This document shows positions 14,518 to 20,548 of a stretch of DNA of 20,548 nt, piece by piece (position 1 is the first letter of the stretch; each line of letters begins with the position of its first letter). The position numbers and the translations under genes are program-made. Origin of the DNA: Verrucomicrobiales bacterium (GTDB lineage Bacteria > Verrucomicrobiota > Verrucomicrobiia > Verrucomicrobiales > DEV007); assembly GCA_021648365.1 (NCBI GenBank), contig JAKISY010000082.1, forward strand, positions 1 to 20,548. The letters run 5' to 3'. The notes below the pieces were generated by a model. The model did not search any database and was not told the DNA's origin. It saw only the letters and a program-made list of their open reading frames with translations.

Positions 14518-16308
14518 ATGAGAGTTGTCGAATATGAAAAAAACACCCAGTCCCTGCCATATCAGCTTATCAAGGGCGTGGCGATGGTATCGGGTGTGTT
14601 TGCCTTGTTAGTTTGTGCTTTGTTGATCGCAAATAATCTTAGCCTGAAAAAGACCGACCCGATTCACTCTCCGGCTTTGCAACGGTTGGTCGAGGAACTC
14701 AAAACTAATCCTAACGATCAAGCGCTGCGTGATGAAATTCGCGAGTTGGATCAAATTTCTAGGAGGGCATTTTTCACCAGTCAGCACTTCAACCGCACGG
14801 CAATCTACATGCTACTAGGCGGTTTGTTGGTGATGGTGATTGCTTTCAAGTCTCTTGAAGCTTACACCGCTTTGCCACCTTTCCCAGATTCGCGTGACCC
14901 CAAAGAGGACTTGGCGGAGAAGGCTGCATGGGCGAGGAAATCGATCACTTCGGTGGGATTGGTGTTGGTGGGGTTCGCTTTGATGATTGCTTTGCCTTGG
15001 GAGAGCACGCTTGATTTGTCAGAAGCAGAGTTAGTGGAAGGGGAGAAGGAAGGCGCTGCAGAAAAAACGGAGGGTGCTGCAGTGGCAAGCACGAGCAAGG
15101 ATGCGCCGGCGGTTACTAAACCTGCGGTGGCTGCCAAGCCCGCTGCCTCGGCTGAAGAGCGTTTGAAAAATTGGCCAGGATTCCTTGGACCGAGAGCAGG
15201 ACTGGCTGAAGCTAAGGGCTTGCCAACTACTTGGGATGGCGAGAAGAGCGAGGGTATTCGCTGGAAAACGGAGATACCGCTGCCAGGGTTCAACTCGCCG
15301 ATCATTTGGGAGGATAAGATTTTTCTCTCTGGGGCAGATGAAAAAACACGGGAGGTTTATTGCGTCGATCGGGAGAGTGGCAAGATTCTCTGGACCAAAA
15401 AGGTGGAGAAGGTTCCGGGTTCGCCCTCTGTAGAGGACAATCCTGAGGTCAATGATGATACCGGCTATGCAGCTGCTACGATGGTGACAGACGGTGTGCG
15501 GGTGTTTGCGATCTTTTCCAATGGTGATTTGGTTGCTTTTGATTTTGATGGCAAACAAGTGTGGGCGAAAAATTTGGGTATTCCAGAAAATCCCTACGGG
15601 TATTCGTCATCGCTGGTGGTTTATGAAAATCTGCTGTTGATACAGTATGACCGTGAAGAGAACAGTTTTTTCACGGGACTCGATGTGGCTACGGGGCAAA
15701 AACGTTGGCAGACGGCGCGTGACTTTGGTCCTTCGTGGTCGACTCCTTTGGTATTCAATGCGGGTGAACGCGATGAGGTGGTTTTGGTGGCTGATCCGAT
15801 GGTGGTATCTTATGATCCTAAGAACGGCAAGGAGCTGTGGAGGGTGGAGTGTCTGGAAGGTGGAGAGATCGCGCCGATGCCAGTGTATGCGAACGGGATG
15901 ATTTATGTCGCTGCGGACTATGTCAAAGTAGCGGCGATTGATGTGAAAAAACACGAGGTGGTGTGGGAGACTTCGGACATGATTCCTGGTATCGCGACAC
16001 CTTTGGTGACGGGAGACTATTTTATCGGTGGTTTGGGGGATGGTGGTATTATTTGTTACAATGCCAAGACGGGGGAAGAAGTTTGGATGGCGGATACGGA
16101 CGACGGTTTTTATGCCTCGCCGATCTTGGCGGACGGCAAAGTCTATTTAGCGGATCGGCTAGGCTTGATGCATATTTTCGAACCAGGGGCGGAATACAAA
16201 GAGCTGAGTGCACCTGCATTGGGAGAAGTGATCGTTAGCACGCCAGCTGCGATGGGGGATACTCTTTATATACGCGGGATGAAAAACCTTTACCGGATAG
16301 GACCATGA
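14518..16308 (+). CDS. Membrane PQQ-like beta-propeller protein with three N-terminal helices
   Basis: The 596-residue protein has helices at about 20-39, 95-111 and 143-160, an Ala/Glu/Lys-rich linker (165-212), then a PQQ-like propeller beginning WPGFLGP (219-225). Blades show GKILWTKK, GKQVWAKN, GQKRWQTA, GKELWRVE, HEVVWETS and GEEVWMAD. With three spans and a positively charged second loop, the propeller is predicted on the periplasmic side. No catalytic dehydrogenase features or heme sites are visible. An AAGAGAA element lies about 6 bases before the ATG, a reasonable ribosome binding site. The stop overlaps the next start by four bases (ATGA), tying its synthesis to the NuoEF fusion. 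It may organise periplasmic partners of the complex; this is inference. Confidence 0.85.
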   Translation: MRVVEYEKNTQSLPYQLIKGVAMVSGVFALLVCALLIANNLSLKKTDPIHSPALQRLVEELKTNPNDQALRDEIRELDQISRRAFFTSQHFNRTAIYMLLGGLLVMVIAFKSLEAYTALPPFPDSRDPKEDLAEKAAWARKSITSVGLVLVGFALMIALPWESTLDLSEAELVEGEKEGAAEKTEGAAVASTSKDAPAVTKPAVAAKPAASAEERLKNWPGFLGPRAGLAEAKGLPTTWDGEKSEGIRWKTEIPLPGFNSPIIWEDKIFLSGADEKTREVYCVDRESGKILWTKKVEKVPGSPSVEDNPEVNDDTGYAAATMVTDGVRVFAIFSNGDLVAFDFDGKQVWAKNLGIPENPYGYSSSLVVYENLLLIQYDREENSFFTGLDVATGQKRWQTARDFGPSWSTPLVFNAGERDEVVLVADPMVVSYDPKNGKELWRVECLEGGEIAPMPVYANGMIYVAADYVKVAAIDVKKHEVVWETSDMIPGIATPLVTGDYFIGGLGDGGIICYNAKTGEEVWMADTDDGFYASPILADGKVYLADRLGLMHIFEPGAEYKELSAPALGEVIVSTPAAMGDTLYIRGMKNLYRIGP

Positions 16309-18758
16309 GCGAACAAGCTACTTTGACCGAAGCGAAAGAAGCGAAGAGCCTGGCAGAGGGGGAATCCTGTCCAGGAACTTGTGATGATAAAAAGAATCCG
16401 CCCGTGGATATCACTGCGGTGGATGAAATGGTGGTGAAGATCGGCAAGGAAGCCAAACATCTGATCCCTCTGTTGCAGGCGATTCAGAAGAAGTGGAATT
16501 GGCTACCGCCGAAAGCCTTGGAGCGCATTGCGGAGATCACCGAAATCACACCGGATGCGATCACCGGGGTTTCGACTTTTTATTCGCAGTTTCGTCATCA
16601 CCCAGTAGGCAAGCATATTGTTAAAACTTGTATAGGCACGGCTTGCCACGTGAGCGGCGCATCGGTTTTGGACGAGACTTTTCGTAGTCACTTGAAGGTT
16701 GGAGAGGGTGAGCATACCAGTCCCGACGATACATTTACGGTGGAAGAGGTTGCCTGTCTTGGATGTTGTATGTTGGCGCCTGTGGTGCAGGTGGATGATA
16801 CGATTTACGGAGAAGTAGAGGCTTTCAATATTCCTAAATTGCTGGATGATTTTCTGGCGACGGAGGATGCCAGGTCAGGTGATGGCGATGAGGATGAGGA
16901 TGAGCGTAAAAATGTCTCTGGTGAGGTGCGTATTTGCATTTGCTCGAGTTGCACGGCGGGCGGTGCGTTTAAGGTTTATCAAGAGCTCAAAAATGTGGTG
17001 AAGACCATGGATCTGCCGGTGAAAATCAAGAAGGTGGGTTGCCGTGGGGCTTCTTTTGAAACGCCACTGATCGAAGTCTCGGTTTATAATCAGGGGCGCC
17101 ATCGTTATGGTCTAGTCAAGGTCACGGATGTGCGTGGACTGTTATTGAAACATTTTCAACCAGCCAATTGGTTGAGGCGCACGACATCGACGATGTTTGG
17201 GTTGTTGGAGAATTTGTTGACCGATGAAGATTGGGATCCACCGACACGTTTTTCTAAGGATGTGCGGGCAAAAGTGGACATGCGCTTTGAGGGGCCACAG
17301 CAGCGCTGTGTGACGGAGCACTCGGGTGTGCTCGATCCTAAGAGCATTGATGATTACCTCGAGCATGATGGCTTCAAAGCGATGCGGACTTGTCTCGAGG
17401 GCAATGATCCAGATGGCATCATCCAGGAGATGCTCGACAGTGGTTTACGTGGACGTGGCGGTGCAGGTTTCCCAACGGGGATGAAGTGGAGGTTCACCAA
17501 GATTGAGGAAAATGAAACCAAATACATCATTTGCAACGGTGACGAAGGGGATCCCGGAGCGTTCATGGATCGGATGATTTTGGAATCGTTTCCCTTCCGC
17601 GTGATTGAGGGCATGGTGATCGCGGCTTATGTGATTGGGGCGGAACAGGGGATGCTTTATATTCGCGCAGAGTATCCGTTGGCGACCGAGCGTATTTTGA
17701 ATGCCATCGAGCAGTGTGAGCAACGTGGTTATCTGGGTGATAATATTCTCGGCACGGGAATGAAGCTCAAGTTGGAAGTGGTCGAAGGCGCTGGAGCTTT
17801 CGTCTGTGGCGAGGAAACCGCACTGATGTCGGCGATTGAAGGGGGGCGTGGTATGCCTAGATTCCGTCCGCCATTTCCTGCGCAATCAGGTTTGTGGGGC
17901 AAGCCGACGCTGATCAATAATGTAGAAACTTTTGCTTCGATCTCGTGGATCATTCGCAATGGTGCGGAGAAATTCGCTGCGATTGGAACGGAGAAAAGCA
18001 AGGGCAGTAAGACGTTTGCACTGGCGGGCAAGGTGGTTCGTGGTGGCATGATCGAAGTGCCGATGGGAATGACTCTGAGGGAGATCGTTGAGGACATCGG
18101 TGGCGGCATTCCTAATGGGCGCAAGCTCAAGGCGGTGCTGATGGGTGGTCCGTCCGGCGGTTGTGTGCCAGAGCATTTGTGTGATACTCCCGTAGATTAC
18201 GAAGAGATCAGCAAGGTCGGCGCGATCATGGGATCGGGCGGGATGGTGGTGCTCGATGACACGGATTGCATGGTGGATATCGCCAATTATTTCATGCGTT
18301 TTTTGCAGGATGAATCTTGTGGAAAATGCACCCATTGTCGGATCGGCACCAAGCGCATGGGGGAGATCCTTGAGCGTCTTTGTGCGGGTAAAGGACGTAA
18401 GGGGGATCTGGAAAAACTGGAGACCTTGGCAGGCATCACTAAAGAAGGCAGTCTTTGCGGACTGGGGGTGACCGCGCCCAATCCGGTTCTGTCCTGCATG
18501 AAGTATTTCCGCGAGGAGTTCGAGGATCATATTGCTGGCACCTGTACGGCGAAAAAATGTGTAACTTTGGTTCGTTATGACATCGATGATACCTGTATCG
18601 GGTGCACTCGTTGTGCGCAGTTTTGTCCGACCGATGCGATTCCTATGAACCCTTACCGCCATCATGTGATTCAGGATCCGCTGTGCACGCGTTGTGATAT
18701 TTGTCTGCAGGTTTGTCCAGTGGATGCGATTCATATTGTTGATTTGGAGAAAGTATAA
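16305..18758 (+). CDS. Fused NuoE-NuoF NADH-oxidising subunit with C-terminal 2[4Fe-4S] ferredoxin (HydC-HydB-like)
   Basis: This 817-residue cytoplasmic fusion contains several redox domains. Residues 40-190 are a NuoE/HydC thioredoxin-like [2Fe-2S] domain with C109-x4-C114 and C151-x3-C155. An acidic linker (188-205) leads to a second thioredoxin-like segment (206-285) with C211, C213, C216 and C246. The NuoF/HydB core follows: GRGGAGFPTG (383-392) for NADH, NGDEGDPGAFMDR (411-423) for FMN, and C672-x2-C675-x2-C678 with C718 for the N3-type [4Fe-4S]. The tail carries two ferredoxin motifs (C764-C774 and C794-C804). The layout matches NADH-binding subunits of bifurcating hydrogenases and related complexes, fused with the NuoE subunit. 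It starts within the previous gene's stop and is 5 bases before the next start. Confidence 0.93.
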   Translation: MSEQATLTEAKEAKSLAEGESCPGTCDDKKNPPVDITAVDEMVVKIGKEAKHLIPLLQAIQKKWNWLPPKALERIAEITEITPDAITGVSTFYSQFRHHPVGKHIVKTCIGTACHVSGASVLDETFRSHLKVGEGEHTSPDDTFTVEEVACLGCCMLAPVVQVDDTIYGEVEAFNIPKLLDDFLATEDARSGDGDEDEDERKNVSGEVRICICSSCTAGGAFKVYQELKNVVKTMDLPVKIKKVGCRGASFETPLIEVSVYNQGRHRYGLVKVTDVRGLLLKHFQPANWLRRTTSTMFGLLENLLTDEDWDPPTRFSKDVRAKVDMRFEGPQQRCVTEHSGVLDPKSIDDYLEHDGFKAMRTCLEGNDPDGIIQEMLDSGLRGRGGAGFPTGMKWRFTKIEENETKYIICNGDEGDPGAFMDRMILESFPFRVIEGMVIAAYVIGAEQGMLYIRAEYPLATERILNAIEQCEQRGYLGDNILGTGMKLKLEVVEGAGAFVCGEETALMSAIEGGRGMPRFRPPFPAQSGLWGKPTLINNVETFASISWIIRNGAEKFAAIGTEKSKGSKTFALAGKVVRGGMIEVPMGMTLREIVEDIGGGIPNGRKLKAVLMGGPSGGCVPEHLCDTPVDYEEISKVGAIMGSGGMVVLDDTDCMVDIANYFMRFLQDESCGKCTHCRIGTKRMGEILERLCAGKGRKGDLEKLETLAGITKEGSLCGLGVTAPNPVLSCMKYFREEFEDHIAGTCTAKKCVTLVRYDIDDTCIGCTRCAQFCPTDAIPMNPYRHHVIQDPLCTRCDICLQVCPVDAIHIVDLEKV

Positions 18759-18763
18759 AAACG

Positions 18764-20374
18764 ATGAAATTGACGATCGACAATAAGGAAATCGAGCTGG
18801 ACGAAGCGACCACGATTTTTCACGCTGCCAAAAAAGCGGGCATTGATATTCCGATCATGTGCTATCGGGACGGCTATGATTATTTCACCTCCTGCATGAT
18901 GTGCACGGTGAAAGATCAAGCGACGGGGCGCACGCACCCTGCTTGTTCTGCGCTGTGCGCCGAGGGCATGGAGATCGATACGCAGTGTGACGAGATCATG
19001 GCGCATCACAAATCGACGCTTGAGCTGTTGCTCAGTGAGCATGTCGGTGACTGTGAGGCACCTTGTCAGCGACTGTGCTCGATTCACTCCGAGATCCCTA
19101 AGATGATCCGTGAGATCAAGGACGATCAGTTTGAAGATGCCATCGCTACGGTGCGTGAGGACATGGCGATCCCTTCGATATTAGAGCGTTTTTGCACGGC
19201 TCCTTGTGAGAAAGGCTGTCGTCGTGCGCAGTATGATGACGGAGTTTCTATAAAGCACATGACACGATTCATTTCTGATTGGGATTTGAAGCGGGAGACT
19301 CCCTATATTCCTCCTATGCGAGAAAGTTCGGGCAAAAAAATCGCTATCATAGGTTCGGGTGCGACAGGCTTGGCAACTTCGTATTACCTTGCGCGTGAAG
19401 GTCATGCCTGTGTGATTTTTGAAAAAGAAGAGCAACTGGGGGGGCGCCTTCGCTCTGAGGAGGATTATGATCAGAGCCTGATGCAGGATTGGATCATCGA
19501 GGGGGAGGTGAAGGTTCTCAAGATGATGGGAATTGATTTCCAAACAGCGAGTTTGGGGCAGGGGGTAGCTCTTGAGAGTTTGCAGAATGAATACGATGCG
19601 GTGGTATTGACTTGTGGGCAAATGGGCAATGAAGCACTCGAAGCCTTGGGGATTCCATTTGATGAGAAAAAGGGGATCAAGGTGAACCGTAAAACGGCGA
19701 TGACTGAGATCGACGGGGTGTTTGCTGCCGGTAGTATCACTAAAGCTAAGATGCCGATTCTCAAATGTGTGCAGTCGGCAAAGGATGTGGCTGCCTGTGC
19801 GAGTCAATATGCCAATGGTGACAAAATCGACGGCATTGTGGAGATGTATAATCACATGATGGGGCGTTTGCAGGAGGGGGAGATCGATATTTTCGTGACG
19901 GGAGCTAATCCGATTGCTAGGGTGACTCCAGAGAACCTTGAGGTGGATGGTTACAATAAAGAGGATGTGCAGTTAGAGGGTGAGCGCTGCATGCACTGTG
20001 ATTGCCGCGCATCGCATGATTGTTCGTTGCGGATTTACAGTGACAAATACGGTGCCAAACAATCGATGTTCAAAGGCGAGCAGCGGGCGAAGTATGAACA
20101 TGTCAACCAGAATGCCGGGGCGGTTTATGAGTCGGGTAAATGCATCAAGTGCAGTCTCTGTGTGCAGATCACCAAGGAGGAAGATGAGACTTACGGTTTC
20201 ACCTTTGTGGGTCGTGGATTTGATGTGAAAGCGGGGGTGTCGCTAGATAAAACTTTGTGGGAAGGGCTAGAGCATGTAGCGGACAAAGTGGTGGAAGCTT
20301 GCCCGACAGGTGCGCTTTCGACTAACGAGAAATATCAGCCTGAGCAGGGCAAGATTGTTGGGGCGGATCAGTAG
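18764..20374 (+). CDS. [2Fe-2S]/[4Fe-4S] FAD protein of GltD/NfnB type lacking the NAD(P)H domain
   Basis: The 536-residue protein begins with a plant-type [2Fe-2S] domain of the NuoG/HydA kind (C33, C44, C47, C61). A GltD-type double-cluster domain follows, with H93, C97, C101, C105 and then C144-x3-C148-x3-C152. The FAD Rossmann motif is IIGSGATGLA (195-204), ending with EKEEQLGGRLR (220-230) and GVFAAGS (318-324). In GltD or NfnB a second, NAD(P)H-binding Rossmann domain of about 110 residues sits between AVVLTCG-like and GVFAAG-like segments; here only about 33 residues join them. The C-terminal part has C409, C412, C414, C420 and a NuoG-like site C460-x2-C463-x2-C466 plus C513-Pro. It lacks an H-cluster, so it is not a hydrogenase. 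It is the last gene of the operon and probably docks on the NuoEF fusion. Confidence 0.9.
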   Translation: MKLTIDNKEIELDEATTIFHAAKKAGIDIPIMCYRDGYDYFTSCMMCTVKDQATGRTHPACSALCAEGMEIDTQCDEIMAHHKSTLELLLSEHVGDCEAPCQRLCSIHSEIPKMIREIKDDQFEDAIATVREDMAIPSILERFCTAPCEKGCRRAQYDDGVSIKHMTRFISDWDLKRETPYIPPMRESSGKKIAIIGSGATGLATSYYLAREGHACVIFEKEEQLGGRLRSEEDYDQSLMQDWIIEGEVKVLKMMGIDFQTASLGQGVALESLQNEYDAVVLTCGQMGNEALEALGIPFDEKKGIKVNRKTAMTEIDGVFAAGSITKAKMPILKCVQSAKDVAACASQYANGDKIDGIVEMYNHMMGRLQEGEIDIFVTGANPIARVTPENLEVDGYNKEDVQLEGERCMHCDCRASHDCSLRIYSDKYGAKQSMFKGEQRAKYEHVNQNAGAVYESGKCIKCSLCVQITKEEDETYGFTFVGRGFDVKAGVSLDKTLWEGLEHVADKVVEACPTGALSTNEKYQPEQGKIVGADQ

Positions 20375-20393
20375 CATGGGCTTCCTGCCCGTG
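20375..20393 (+). repeat. Hairpin directly after the operon's last stop codon
   Basis: CATGGGC (20375-20381) pairs with GCCCGTG (20387-20393) over 7 bp (one T-G) with a TTCCT loop, starting on the base after the TAG. No T-run follows. It may still end or protect the transcript, or be a dispersed repeat. Confidence 0.5.
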
Positions 20394-20430
20394 AAGCACA
20401 GAGTAGCAGGTGGGGACACCTACTCTAGTG

Positions 20431-20445
20431 CGCTGCAAAGCAGCG
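20431..20445. repeat. Perfect 6-bp hairpin in the right-edge intergenic DNA
   Basis: CGCTGC (20431-20436) and GCAGCG (20440-20445) flank a three-base AAA loop. Upstream, AGGTG and CACCT (about 20408-20421) form another small stem. The region has no supported gene. Confidence 0.45.
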
Positions 20446-20548
20446 TCCTCTTCCGAGGTGAGATACCTTGGCCGTTGGCAGCCGTTGTGCTGACGAGAAC
20501 TTGAAGTAACTGCGTCACCGCGAGGTGGGGTGGGAAGCAACGGAAAGA

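Noticed and set aside
18764..20374. Possible [FeFe] hydrogenase catalytic subunit (HydA)
   Set aside because: The N-terminal [2Fe-2S] domain resembles HydA, but H-cluster motifs are absent and the centre is a GltD-like FAD fold.
20322..20540. 72-residue minus-strand frame at the right edge
   Set aside because: It overlaps the end of a firm gene and reads through hairpin repeats; the peptide looks like translated repeat DNA.

Overview
The window looks like a chromosomal segment of a Gram-negative heterotroph, most likely a member of the Verrucomicrobiota. I base this on the type of dispersed palindromic repeats, the membrane-anchored PQQ/NHL propeller proteins, the rarity of Shine-Dalgarno motifs and the secreted glycosidase. 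This is inference from gene style; no rRNA or other marker gene settles it. Composition is mosaic: hsdM is GC-rich, the glycosidase gene is AT-rich, and the redox operon lies in between.

Region 1 (1-4590) is accessory, defence-type DNA. It holds the 3' end of an unrecognised gene, then a decayed N-terminal fragment of a type I methyltransferase gene carrying three in-frame insertions of a short repeat. An AAA+ ATPase/DUF234-type gene follows, bracketed by two matching hairpins. Next come an intact hsdM with no hsdS or hsdR beside it and a GNAT-like acetyltransferase.

Region 2 (4591-6249) has no large protein gene. It contains two copies of a 43-bp hairpin repeat, a heavily base-paired stretch, and the tmRNA gene ssrA, whose tag reads ANEEPELALAA. 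Directly against the ssrA 3' end is a small GIY-YIG nuclease gene flanked by two 52-bp identical direct repeats that fold into a long hairpin. These belong to the same repeat family as the insertions in the hsdM fragment.

Region 3 (6250-9324) carries an exported clan-A glycosidase, an LplT-like MFS transporter, and an intergenic stretch with a 28-bp repeat.

Region 4 (9325-20374) is a redox locus. Leftward from a divergent promoter region run an NHL-type propeller protein with a Cys cluster and a 93-residue membrane protein with four cysteines. Rightward, tightly packed, run a membrane-anchored PQQ-like propeller, a NapG-like polyferredoxin, a NapH-like membrane iron-sulfur protein, a second membrane-anchored propeller, a fused NuoE-NuoF protein with a C-terminal 2[4Fe-4S] ferredoxin, and an iron-sulfur FAD protein of the GltD/NfnB type that appears to lack its NAD(P)H-binding domain. 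Four-base stop/start overlaps and short spacers suggest one transcript. My reading is a membrane-associated NADH module in which a cytoplasmic NADH:flavin/ferredoxin unit exchanges electrons with a NapGH-type membrane relay, with propellers probably on the periplasmic side. I see no hydrogenase, nitrate reductase or cytochrome c in the window, so the terminal partner is unknown. The last 170 bases hold hairpin-rich repeat DNA.
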